A stretch of DNA of 64,000 nucleotides, from positions 1-64,000 of the forward strand of contig NZ_MUYM01000005.1 in the NCBI RefSeq assembly GCF_002150765.1, written 5' to 3'. The notes beneath the pieces are model-generated. The model was not told the DNA's origin. It searched no databases and was given only the letters and a program-made list of their open reading frames with translations. How positions within the stretch are numbered: the stretch's first letter is position 1; each line of letters starts with the position of its first letter. A program made the position numbers and the translations under genes. Of this stretch, positions 55,860 through 63,844 are shown one piece after another. The stretch is from Lentzea kentuckyensis (GTDB taxonomy: Bacteria > Actinomycetota > Actinomycetes > Mycobacteriales > Pseudonocardiaceae).

Positions 55860-56849
55860 GTGCGATTTCTGGGAGCATCCGCCGTTTTAATTGCACTGTT
55901 CGGGGGAGTAACACCGGCTCACGCAGGAGCGATGCCGCAATGCGGTGACACGCTCAGACAAAGCGTAAAGTTGACGGCCGATCTGGAATGTCCGGGAACG
56001 ACCGGACTCATCATCGGGGCCAACGGGGTGACGCTCAACCTCGACGGGCACACGCTGAGTGGTTCTCCCTCCATCAACATGACCGACGTCGACGGCACGA
56101 CGATCCGCAACGGCACGGTGGCCGGCATCAACATCGTCGCGGACAACGCGACCAACACCAGGTTCATCGACTCGACCGTCGGCAACTGGAACGGAACCTA
56201 TTTCTGGAACGGCACGACCTCGGTGACGTTCCTGCGCAGCAGGATCGACGCGTGGAGGCTCTTCTGCGGCGCAGAGTGCCGCCTCCTGCGCAGCAGTTTC
56301 ACCATTGATCAGATCGGTGCGGACCACGTCGTCATCCAGGGCGACCGAGGGCAGGCCAACCTGATCAACTTCGTCGGCGCCGTCGAGGCCGACATCGTCA
56401 ACACCAAGCTGGCCGCCTTCTCGATCGGCGGGTCCGAGCGACTGACCATCCGCGACAGCGTGCTCGACGGGTTCGAGCTGATCGCGACCGGCCGGATCGA
56501 CCTGCTGCGCAACACGTTCAGCGGCGGCAACTGGGTCGGCGTCCACCGGCCGGTCAACGGCGTCATCCGCGGCAACAGGTTCGAGAAGATGAAATCCGCA
56601 GGCCTGTTCGTCGACCCGAAGGAAACGCTCAGCGGCCCGTTGGTGATCGAGCGCAACACCTTCGCCGAAAACGTCGGCGACGGCTTGCGCATCAACGTCC
56701 CGATTCCACTCGACATCACCGTTCGCAAGAACACGAGCGAGAACAACGGTCAATACGGAATGTGGGCGACCGCGGGCACCGTGACGGACGGCGGAAAGAA
56801 CGTCTCGAACAACGACGCCCTCGGCTGCTTCACCATCGTGTGCTCTTAA
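55860..56849 (+). CDS. Secreted right-handed beta-helix protein
   Basis: A 329-aa exported protein. Residues 1-23 are a signal peptide (RFLGASAVLIALFGGVTPAHA). The mature part has the beta-helix rungs typical of pectate-lyase-like folds (GANGVTLNLDGHTLSG, GTTIRNGTVAGINIVADN, LTIRDSVLDGFELI, GPLVIERNTFAENVGDGLRI) and four cysteines at its ends. It may bind or cleave polysaccharide; no catalytic residues can be fixed. GTG 55860 follows GGGGAGG. Confidence 0.85.
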   Translation: MRFLGASAVLIALFGGVTPAHAGAMPQCGDTLRQSVKLTADLECPGTTGLIIGANGVTLNLDGHTLSGSPSINMTDVDGTTIRNGTVAGINIVADNATNTRFIDSTVGNWNGTYFWNGTTSVTFLRSRIDAWRLFCGAECRLLRSSFTIDQIGADHVVIQGDRGQANLINFVGAVEADIVNTKLAAFSIGGSERLTIRDSVLDGFELIATGRIDLLRNTFSGGNWVGVHRPVNGVIRGNRFEKMKSAGLFVDPKETLSGPLVIERNTFAENVGDGLRINVPIPLDITVRKNTSENNGQYGMWATAGTVTDGGKNVSNNDALGCFTIVCS

Positions 56850-57481
56850 AGCACTTCGGTGATCAGCAGGTCCGCTGATCCCTTCGACGAGTTCACCATC
56901 AACGCGTTGACGTGGTCCGTGCCGTGCAGCACCCGTTCCTCCGCCTCCGACAAGGTGCGCCCGTACCGCAGGTGGCGGTCGATCAGGCGCTGCACGCGCA
57001 CGTCCTCGTCGATGAACAGGAACCACGCCTCGTCCAGGATGATCCGGACGCGCTTCCACTTGTCGTAGTTGAGCAGCAGGTAGTTGCCCTCGGTGACGAC
57101 GAGCGGGACGTCCGGGTGCACCGGCACCGCGCAGGCGACCGGTTCCTCGATCTCGCGGCGGAACTGCGGCGCGTAGATCATGTCCGGCCCGCACGCCTTG
57201 ATCCGGCCGAGCAGGTCCACGTAACCGGGGATGTCGAACGTGTCCGGCGCGCCCTTGCGTTCGACCAGCCGCAACCGTTCGAGCTCACTCTGCGCGAGGT
57301 GGAAGCCGTCCATCTCGACCAGCACCGCCTGGCCGTCGAGGGCCTCGACGAGCCGCCGTGCGAGCGTCGACTTGCCCGAACCGGGTGCGCCGCCGATGCC
57401 GAGAATCTTGCGCTCGCCCTGATCGGTGAGCACCCGAGCCCGCTCTAGCAGCTCGTCGAACCTGACCTGCTGTCCTGCCAC
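56846..57481 (-). CDS. Nucleoside/nucleotide kinase family protein (uridine kinase-like)
   Basis: A 211-aa P-loop kinase with Walker A GAPGSGKSTLARR and the family block VEMDGFHLAQSELERL, RKGAPDTFDIPGY, VTEGNYLLL and HLRYGRTLSEAEE. The family includes phosphoribulokinase-like and FrcK-type sugar kinases. It overlaps the PfkB kinase by 37 bp, so a carbohydrate substrate is likely. The 3' end overlaps the beta-helix gene by 4 bp. Confidence 0.85.
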   Translation of the reverse strand: MAGQQVRFDELLERARVLTDQGERKILGIGGAPGSGKSTLARRLVEALDGQAVLVEMDGFHLAQSELERLRLVERKGAPDTFDIPGYVDLLGRIKACGPDMIYAPQFRREIEEPVACAVPVHPDVPLVVTEGNYLLLNYDKWKRVRIILDEAWFLFIDEDVRVQRLIDRHLRYGRTLSEAEERVLHGTDHVNALMVNSSKGSADLLITEVL

Positions 57482-58293
57482 CGTGCCAGCCTCTCAACCC
57501 AGTCCCCGACCGCGCCGACGCGAACAGCGGCCGCTTGCGACGCGAAGCCGATGGCCTCCGCCACCGGGTCCGCGCCCGACGCCAGCGCGTAGACGTACGC
57601 GCCGTGCCAGACGTCCCCGGCACCGTTCGTGTCCTTCACCTCCACCGCCGGCACGGGCACCTCTCCGGTCGAGCCGTTCCGCGACCAGGTCACCGGTGCC
57701 GCACCCTGCGTGCGGATCACCAGCGGCACTCCGAGGGCGTGCACCTCGGCGGCGGACCGCTCGAACCCCGAAGCGCAGGCAGCCACGTCGACCAGCGGCA
57801 ACAGGTGATCGAGGACAGGTTTCCAGCTCCCGGCGTCCAGCACCACAGGCAATCCCATCGCTTTCGCCTGTCGGGCGACGGGGAGCACCAGGCCGTCATG
57901 GTGCCCGTCCAAGAGCACGACGTCCGCGGCGGCGAGCAGATCGGACAGATCGGGCGCGACGACCGGCACCGACGCGTTGCGTGAGACGACCGTGCGCTCC
58001 CCATCAGCATCTCTGACGACGACCATGCTGACCGGCGTCGTACCCGCCACCGCGGTGACTTGGACCGGGTCCAAGGAAGCCCGGACGAATTCACCCAGTG
58101 CGTCGGCACCCAACGCGGTGAGCAATGCCGCCTGACCGCCCAGCGCGGCGACGGCACGGGCCGCGTTCGCCGCGGGACCGCCGGGCGACAACTCGGAGCT
58201 GAGCGAGCGGACCTTCTGCCCAGGATCCGGGAAGGCGTCCACCCGTTGAGTCACGTCGAGAGTTGTGAGCCCGACACACAGCACGGCTGCCAT
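57445..58293 (-). CDS. PfkB family carbohydrate kinase
   Basis: A 282-aa ribokinase-like kinase. Landmarks are the start (VLCVGLTTLDVTQRVDAFP), the substrate-binding GGPAANAARAVAALGG, the anion hole and catalytic base block VKDTNGAGDVWHGAYVYAL, and the ATP region near VIRTQGAAPV. GGAGG seven bases upstream supports ATG 58293; the open frame extends far into the divergent LacI gene without support. The sugar is unknown. Confidence 0.9.
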   Translation of the reverse strand: MAAVLCVGLTTLDVTQRVDAFPDPGQKVRSLSSELSPGGPAANAARAVAALGGQAALLTALGADALGEFVRASLDPVQVTAVAGTTPVSMVVVRDADGERTVVSRNASVPVVAPDLSDLLAAADVVLLDGHHDGLVLPVARQAKAMGLPVVLDAGSWKPVLDHLLPLVDVAACASGFERSAAEVHALGVPLVIRTQGAAPVTWSRNGSTGEVPVPAVEVKDTNGAGDVWHGAYVYALASGADPVAEAIGFASQAAAVRVGAVGDWVERLARWQDSRSGSTSC

Positions 58294-58327
58294 CTGGGCT
58301 TCCTCCAAACGGGTAAGGTCCCGAGCC

Positions 58328-59305
58328 ATGGTCACCATGCGGGATGTCGCGGCTCTCGCGGGGGTCTCCATCACCACGGTGTCACACGTGATCAACGAGA
58401 CGAGACCGGTCGCGGGGGACACGCGCGAGCGCGTCCAGAAGGCGATCGACGAGACCGGGTACACGGGTGACGCCATCGCGCGGTCGCTGGTCATGGGTGG
58501 GACGAAGTCGCTGGGCCTCGCCGTGTCGCTGGTCTCCCACCCGTACTTCGCCGAGCTGATCGCCGCCATCGAGTCCGAAGCGACCCGCAACGGCTACTCG
58601 CTCGTGTTGATCGACACGAGAGACACCCCCGAGTCCGAGCAGACAGCGGTCCGGATGCTGCGCTCCAGACGGGTGGACGGCCTGCTGCTGACACCGTCGG
58701 CCGGCACCGGCGGAAGCCTCGTGCTGCCGGAGCTCAAGAAGCTCGGCATCCCGACGGTGCTGGTGGACCGGCTGACCGTCGCCAAGGACATCGACCAGGT
58801 CGGGCCGGAGAACGTCCAGGCCACCTCGGGTCTGGTGAGGCACCTCGCGGAGCTCGGTCACCGGCGGATCGGCATCGTCTGCGGCAAGACGGGCGTGGCG
58901 ACGACCGAGGAGCGCATCCTCGGCTACCGGCTCGGTCTCGGCCGCGCGGGCCTGAAGTGGGACGAGGCGCTGGTGTCGCAGAGCGGCTGGCTCGCGCCGC
59001 TGCTCGACCAGGACGACCCGGCCACCGCCGTCGTGGCGGCGGACCACCTCGTCACGATCGGCATGCTGCACGAGGCGCGCGCCCGCGGCCTGAAGCTCGG
59101 CACGGACCTGGCCGTCGTCGCGTACGACGAGGTCGAGTGGGCCACGCTGATCGAACCGCCGCTGACCACGCTGGCCCAGCCGGTCGAGGAGATCGGCCGG
59201 ACCGCGGTGAAGCTGCTGCTGTCCAGGATCGCGGACCCGCAACGGCCGCCGGAGACCATTCGGCTGGCGCCCTCGCTGATGCACCGGCAGTCCTGCGGAT
59301 GCTGA
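58328..59305 (+). CDS. LacI family transcriptional regulator
   Basis: A 325-aa repressor-type regulator. The HTH is TMRDVAALAGVSITTVSHVIN (residues 3-23, read in two parts), with a hinge near 50 and a periplasmic-binding-protein-like sugar domain (LGLAVSLVSHPYFAEL, VVAYDEVEWATLIEPPLTTL). It is divergent from the two kinases and followed by the isomerase (7-bp overlap), so it probably controls this sugar cluster. Confidence 0.93.
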   Translation: MVTMRDVAALAGVSITTVSHVINETRPVAGDTRERVQKAIDETGYTGDAIARSLVMGGTKSLGLAVSLVSHPYFAELIAAIESEATRNGYSLVLIDTRDTPESEQTAVRMLRSRRVDGLLLTPSAGTGGSLVLPELKKLGIPTVLVDRLTVAKDIDQVGPENVQATSGLVRHLAELGHRRIGIVCGKTGVATTEERILGYRLGLGRAGLKWDEALVSQSGWLAPLLDQDDPATAVVAADHLVTIGMLHEARARGLKLGTDLAVVAYDEVEWATLIEPPLTTLAQPVEEIGRTAVKLLLSRIADPQRPPETIRLAPSLMHRQSCGC

Positions 59306-60030
59306 TTCCCGGCCTCGTCTCGGTGACGTTCCGGCAGCTGTCGATCGAGGAGATCGGCGAGCTCGCGACGGAGTGCGGGCTGCAGGCCGTGGAATGGGGC
59401 GGCGACGTGCACGTGCCGCCCGGTGACTTCGCGGCGGCACGACGGGCGCTGGACACCGGGTTGAAGGTCGCCGCGTACGGGTCGTACTACCGCGCGGGTG
59501 TGTCCGACCGGGCCGACCTGGCGGCGATCCTGGAGACCGCGGCCGAGCTGGACGCGCCGTTCGTCCGGGTGTGGGCCGGTACTGCCGGCTCAGCCGAATG
59601 TCCGGACCGCGCACCGGTGATCGAGGCCCTGCAGCACGCCGTGGAGCACGCCGACGCGATGGGCACGAAGATCGCGCTGGAGTACCACCGGAACACGCTG
59701 ACGGACACGCTGGACTCGACGGTCCAGCTGCTCGACGAGGTCGACGGTGTGGTGTCGTACTGGCAGCCGCACGGGGGCCAGGACGTGTTCTCCGCCGTGC
59801 ACGAGGTGCGGACGCTGGAACCGGTGACCGCGCACGTCTTCTCGTGGGGACCCGGTGGGTACCAGGACCGGCTGCCGCTGTCGGCGCGCCGCGACCTGTG
59901 GAAACCGGTGCTGACCGAGCTGGCGCGGGACGGCCTCGAGCGCAACGCGCTGCTGGAGTTCGTGCTCGACGACTCGCCGGAGCAGTTCCGCGAGGACGCC
60001 AAGACCCTGTTGAGCTATCTCAAGCCGTAG
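59299..60030 (+). CDS. Sugar phosphate isomerase/epimerase-like protein
   Basis: A 243-aa TIM-barrel protein of the xylose isomerase-like (AP endonuclease 2) family: LVSVTFRQLSIEEIGELATE, GLQAVEWGGDVHVPPGD, VRVWAGTAGS, ALEYHRNTLTDTL. The Glu and His typical of the metal site are in LEYHRN. It starts within the end of the LacI gene (ATG 59299), so it is translated with the regulator. It likely isomerises a sugar or sugar phosphate in the same pathway as the kinases. Confidence 0.85.
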   Translation: MLIPGLVSVTFRQLSIEEIGELATECGLQAVEWGGDVHVPPGDFAAARRALDTGLKVAAYGSYYRAGVSDRADLAAILETAAELDAPFVRVWAGTAGSAECPDRAPVIEALQHAVEHADAMGTKIALEYHRNTLTDTLDSTVQLLDEVDGVVSYWQPHGGQDVFSAVHEVRTLEPVTAHVFSWGPGGYQDRLPLSARRDLWKPVLTELARDGLERNALLEFVLDDSPEQFREDAKTLLSYLKP

Positions 60031-61117
60031 TCACGTCGAGGCCGTGCCGCTCCAGCAGTGCCGCGGCCTCCAGGCACATCCAGCCACCGAGCTGGACGGA
60101 CAGGTCACGCCCCTCGCGCTCGTCCGCCGGGACCGTCCACTCCGGACCGAACAACGGCCCGCTCACCGCCATCACGCGGTTGAGCCAGGCCGCTTCCGCC
60201 GACTGGACCACGAGTTCCCGTGCCAGGTCCGCGGCCTCGTGCCGGTCAGGGTCGAGGTCGGGGATCGTCAGCGCGGCCTGGGCGAGGTAGCGGGTGAGGA
60301 TGCCCGCGAACAGGCCTCCGTCGCCGCCGCCCTGCCCCTTGATCACGCCGTTGGTGGCCAGGTCGTCGTGCACCGCGGTGATCGTGCGTGCGGCCTTCTC
60401 CAGCCACTTGTCCGGCTGTCCGTGCTTGGCCAGTTCGACGCACGCACCGATGAGAACTCCTTGGCAGTACGTGTAGATGTTCTTCTCGTACTCACGGATC
60501 TCGCCGTTGGGGTGGACGTGCAGACCGTCCCACGCAAGTCCGCTGCTCACATCGATCAGGTTGTCCTCGATCCAGTCCACAGTGGATCGAGCACGGGCGA
60601 GATCGGTGCGTTCGTTCTGCCGCGCCAGGAAGATCGCGGCCGGACCGTTGGCGGGCACGTTCTTGAAGTCGTCCTTGCGCTTCCACCAGATGCCGCCGCC
60701 GGCGTGGTCGGTCCAGCCGTCCCGCAACCGGTCCGCGATGGCGGCGAGCGCCTTGGGTTTCGCGACGCCGACCTCCTGCTGGGCACGCTGCAGGGCGAGG
60801 CCGAGCCACGCGATGTCGTCGTAGAAGTCGTTGGTCCAGCCGAGGACGTTGCGCACCCGGATGCCCCGCACGACCTTGGTGATCGCCGCCTTGCGCAGCT
60901 CGTTGGGCGAGCGCAGGTATCCGTCGATCATGCAGTCGAGCAGGTGCGCCTGCCACCAGTAGTTGAAACTGGAATGCAGCTTGTCCCGGAAGAGCGGGGG
61001 CCACGCCCGCGCACCGAGGAGCGTGCCCGGCACACCCCAGACCCGCCGCAGGTGCCTGGAGTACACCGCGCGCTCCGCGACACCCGCGCGTGCCGCCAGC
61101 AGTTTCGCGATCACCAC
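60020..61117 (-). CDS. Glycoside hydrolase family 76-like protein
   Basis: A 365-aa all-helical (alpha/alpha)6 barrel protein of GH76 type, a family known for alpha-1,6-mannan hydrolysis. The catalytic Asp pair is in NDFYDDIAWLGLAL (Asp100-Asp101). It has no signal peptide, unlike most secreted GH76 enzymes, so it may act in the cytosol on imported oligosaccharides. Other motifs: GGIWWKRKDDF and YTYCQGVLIGA. A perfect palindrome lies 17-30 bp upstream. Confidence 0.85.
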   Translation of the reverse strand: MVIAKLLAARAGVAERAVYSRHLRRVWGVPGTLLGARAWPPLFRDKLHSSFNYWWQAHLLDCMIDGYLRSPNELRKAAITKVVRGIRVRNVLGWTNDFYDDIAWLGLALQRAQQEVGVAKPKALAAIADRLRDGWTDHAGGGIWWKRKDDFKNVPANGPAAIFLARQNERTDLARARSTVDWIEDNLIDVSSGLAWDGLHVHPNGEIREYEKNIYTYCQGVLIGACVELAKHGQPDKWLEKAARTITAVHDDLATNGVIKGQGGGDGGLFAGILTRYLAQAALTIPDLDPDRHEAADLARELVVQSAEAAWLNRVMAVSGPLFGPEWTVPADEREGRDLSVQLGGWMCLEAAALLERHGLDVTTA

Positions 61118-61133
61118 TGGGTCATGGTGAGTG

Positions 61134-61147
61134 CTTGACCGGTCAAG
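61134..61147. promoter_or_regulatory. Palindrome upstream of the GH76 gene
   Basis: CTTGACCGGTCAAG is a perfect 14-bp palindrome 17 bp before the GH76 start and overlapping the trmH stop codon. It may be an operator; TTGACC could also act as a -35 element. Confidence 0.5.
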
Positions 61148-61808
61148 AAGCTCGATGAATCACCCAGTGGTAGAGGCCCATCGCCACAGAAGTTGTCAGG
61201 TTGTAACTGCTGACCTTGTCCCGCATGGGAAGCCGGACGATCCGGGCGGCCTTCTGCCGCACCTCGGCCGAGAGGCCGTGGCGTTCCGATCCGAACGCCA
61301 GCACGGCGTCGTCCGGGATCGGGCCTTTCAGCAGGTCACCGTCGGCGTCGAAGGCGATGAGCTCACCGGCGAAGTCGAGGCTCTCCGCCCTCGCGACCGG
61401 GAGCGCGAAGTGCAGCCCCGCGGAACCCCTCAGAACGTTGGGGTGCCACGGATCGACGTCACCGGTGGAGATCACGCCACCCGCGTCCAGACCGGCCGCC
61501 ACCCGGATGGCCGCACCGAAGTTGCCGAGATTGCGCGGGTTGTCGAGCAGCACGATCGGAGCGTTGCGGTCGAACGGCAGCTCCGGCCTGTCCGCGAAGC
61601 CGGCCACACCGGTCGGATGGGTGCGGCCGACCTTGCTGACGAACGTGGCCCGGTCGACTTCGTCGGCCTGCGCGAAGGCCATCACAAGGTCCGGCGCGTG
61701 CGACTCGGCGAGCGCGACCGCGTCGGCCAGGTTCGTGGTGAGCAACGGGCGCACCTCCGCGCCGAAGCGCAGGGCGTGCTTAACCGTGTGAAAGCCTTCG
61801 AGCAGCAC
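61143..61808 (-). CDS. TrmH/SpoU family RNA methyltransferase
   Basis: A 221-aa SPOUT methyltransferase using SAM to 2'-O-methylate rRNA or tRNA. Motif 1 is LDNPRNLGNFGAAIRVA, motif 2 AFGSERHGLS and motif 3 RLPMRDKVSSYNLTTSVAM. The N-terminal substrate-binding domain is short. The start is inside the DUF2784 gene (29-bp overlap). The modified base is not predictable. Confidence 0.92.
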   Translation of the reverse strand: MLLEGFHTVKHALRFGAEVRPLLTTNLADAVALAESHAPDLVMAFAQADEVDRATFVSKVGRTHPTGVAGFADRPELPFDRNAPIVLLDNPRNLGNFGAAIRVAAGLDAGGVISTGDVDPWHPNVLRGSAGLHFALPVARAESLDFAGELIAFDADGDLLKGPIPDDAVLAFGSERHGLSAEVRQKAARIVRLPMRDKVSSYNLTTSVAMGLYHWVIHRAS

Positions 61809-62157
61809 GTGTGCCAGCGTAGAACCCGATCCACGAGACGATCACGATCGACCCCAGCACCAGCTGCACCAGCGTCGACGCGCTCTCCGGGTACCAGACG
61901 CCGTCGATGTAGTAGTCGATGAAACCCGTTCCCAGCGACGGCATTCCGGCCTGAGCGCGGAAGAACTCCTCCGCGGTGGTGAGCGGGCACGTCACCGGCA
62001 CCAACAGACTGAGGATCGCCCACGCACCGATGACCAGATGCGCGTAAATCACCCCGCGCCACCGCCACGCGACGAACCCGCCCACGAGCAGGAACGCCAG
62101 CACGGCGAAGTGCAGAACCATGACCGCTTCGGCGAAGAACCTGGCCATTCGCACCAC
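61780..62157 (-). CDS. DUF2784 family membrane protein
   Basis: A 125-aa protein with about three membrane helices (VMVLHFAVLAFLLVGGFVAW, VIYAHLVIGAWAILSLLVP, LVQLVLGSIVIVSWIGFYA) and the family block CPLTTAEEFFRAQAG with YYIDGVWYPE between them. DUF2784 proteins are of unknown function. ATG 62148 is an alternative start. Confidence 0.88.
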   Translation of the reverse strand: MVRMARFFAEAVMVLHFAVLAFLLVGGFVAWRWRGVIYAHLVIGAWAILSLLVPVTCPLTTAEEFFRAQAGMPSLGTGFIDYYIDGVWYPESASTLVQLVLGSIVIVSWIGFYAGTRAARRLSHG

Positions 62158-62207
62158 CCCGCCTTCCAGACTAAGACGGGGTGGCTCGAAGCGCTCTCGA
62201 TAAAACC

Positions 62208-62774
62208 TCAGGCGAGGCCGAGGTCGTTCAGGTCGAGCAGGTACCGGTACTGCAGACCTTCAGCCTCGATGGCCTCCTTGGCACCGGTTCCGCGGTCGAC
62301 CACGCACGCGACACCGATGACATCGGCACCGTGCTCGCGCAGCGCGGCAACGGCCGTGAGGACCGAACTGCCCGTGGTGGAGGTGTCCTCAACAGCGAGA
62401 ACACGCTGGCCGCGCACATCGATGCCCTCGATCTGCCGCTGCATGCCGTGCGCCTTGCTCGCCTTGCGCACGACGAACGCGTCGAGCACGTCACCGTCGA
62501 TGGCGGCGGAGTGCATCATCGCGTAGGCGACGGGATCCGCGCCGAGTGTGAGACCGCCGACAGCGACGAAATCCCAGTCGCTGGTGAGCTGCCGCAGCAG
62601 CTTGCCGATCAGGGGGGCCGCCGCGTGGTGCAGCGTCGCCCGCCGCAGGTCGACGTAGTAGTCAGCTTCCTTGCCGCTGGAAAGGGTTACCTTGCCGTGC
62701 ACGACGGCCAATTCGCTCACCAGACGAGCGAGTTCCGACTTCGCGTTCGAGTCCAAGACCACTTCAGTTCGCAC
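62208..62774 (-). CDS. pyrE: Orotate phosphoribosyltransferase
   Basis: A 188-aa enzyme making OMP from orotate and PRPP in pyrimidine synthesis. The PRPP motif VLAVEDTSTTGSSVL and the GKVTLSSGKEADYYVDLR block are typical. It is the only pyrimidine gene in the window, unlike the purine genes. Confidence 0.93.
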   Translation of the reverse strand: MRTEVVLDSNAKSELARLVSELAVVHGKVTLSSGKEADYYVDLRRATLHHAAAPLIGKLLRQLTSDWDFVAVGGLTLGADPVAYAMMHSAAIDGDVLDAFVVRKASKAHGMQRQIEGIDVRGQRVLAVEDTSTTGSSVLTAVAALREHGADVIGVACVVDRGTGAKEAIEAEGLQYRYLLDLNDLGLA

Positions 62775-62827
62775 GGGTCGTCAGCTTCGCACACATGGGC
62801 CGTCGCTGCCTCGTACCCTGCATCACC

Positions 62828-63379
62828 GTGAGCACCCTCTACGTGGAACAGCCGTGGACCTTCATGAGCCTGTTGGCCCGGCCGCACTACCGGGTGGAGG
62901 TGTTCGACGAGCGTGACGTGCCGATCGCGGTGGTCCGGGAGCGGAGCGGTCCGGGCCTGCAGCGACCGCTGCGGCACACCGGGTTCTCCGGCTGGACGAC
63001 GTTCGACCTCGACGTCGTGACACCGCACGGCCAGCCGATGATGCACATCGGCAAGGGGTTCGGCCGACGGCCTCACGTGCAGGTCAGCACGCCACAGGGG
63101 CAGCTGATCGGGACGATCAGGACGCACGGCGCGTGGAAGCAGTCGCTGCACGACGCGAACGGTCAGCAGCTCTGCTTCTTCGGTGACATCGCGCGGATCG
63201 AGACCGGCGGGCGCGCCAAGCGCAACGGCAAGCGCGTCCGCCGGGACGTCGTGCGGATCAACCCCCAGGTGACCGAGCCGCTGCGCTCGCTGGCGACCGC
63301 CTGCGCGGTCGCCTTCGACGTCGTTCGCGGCACCGGGACCAGCCACGCCAGCAGTGGCGGCGTGGACTGGCCGGTCTGA
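62828..63379 (+). CDS. Scramblase/LURP-one-like hypothetical protein
   Basis: A 183-aa beta-rich protein (STLYVEQPWTFMSLLARPHY, FDLDVVTPHGQPMMHIGKG, GQLIGTIRTHGAWKQSL). The pattern resembles the tubby-like/phospholipid scramblase-related fold, but the match is judged by eye and may be wrong. The start is GTG 62828. It is divergent from pyrE and ends 15 bp before a convergent gene. Confidence 0.6.
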   Translation: MSTLYVEQPWTFMSLLARPHYRVEVFDERDVPIAVVRERSGPGLQRPLRHTGFSGWTTFDLDVVTPHGQPMMHIGKGFGRRPHVQVSTPQGQLIGTIRTHGAWKQSLHDANGQQLCFFGDIARIETGGRAKRNGKRVRRDVVRINPQVTEPLRSLATACAVAFDVVRGTGTSHASSGGVDWPV

Positions 63380-63394
63380 GTTACCCAGGCGCCG

Positions 63395-63844
63395 TTACCA
63401 GGCGTCCTTGCGGAAGTGGCTCGGGCCGTCGTCCTCGTCGTCGTCATCACGACGCCCGCGCGGCGGCTGGGGCGTCGGGTTGCCCGACGCGATGATGTCG
63501 TCGATGTCCTGGCCCTCCTCGATCGCACGATAAGCGCGCTGGAGATCAGGAACACCGACGGCGAGCGCCTTCTGCACACCCTCGTCGTTCAACGCACGAC
63601 CCGCGGCGACGTCGGCCCACGACATCTCGCCGGCGTCGACACGACGTTGGAGGTCCTTGAGTTCCTTGGGCGCGCCCGGCGACTTCGCGAACCGTTCGAT
63701 CTCGGCGAGGTCCTGCTCGGAGAGCCCGCGCGACCGGCGCTGCACCTGCGACGCGGCCGCCGCGACCTTCCCGAGATCGTCGATCTTGGCGTCCACACCG
63801 TCGAACAACGCCTGGAGTCGCGCCTGGTCGTACGGGAACGTCAT
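63395..63844 (-). CDS. Conserved hypothetical protein, acidic tail
   Basis: A 149-aa helical protein (LFDGVDAKIDDLGKVAAAAS, AEIERFAKSPGAPKELKDLQ) with a Pro/Arg stretch and an acidic patch (RRDDDDEDDGPS) near the C-terminus. No family is recognised. It overlaps the next gene upstream by 4 bp. The tail and the Gly/Ser/Pro partner resemble ESX-associated genes at 18-23 kb. Confidence 0.65.
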   Translation of the reverse strand: MTFPYDQARLQALFDGVDAKIDDLGKVAAAASQVQRRSRGLSEQDLAEIERFAKSPGAPKELKDLQRRVDAGEMSWADVAAGRALNDEGVQKALAVGVPDLQRAYRAIEEGQDIDDIIASGNPTPQPPRGRRDDDDEDDGPSHFRKDAW

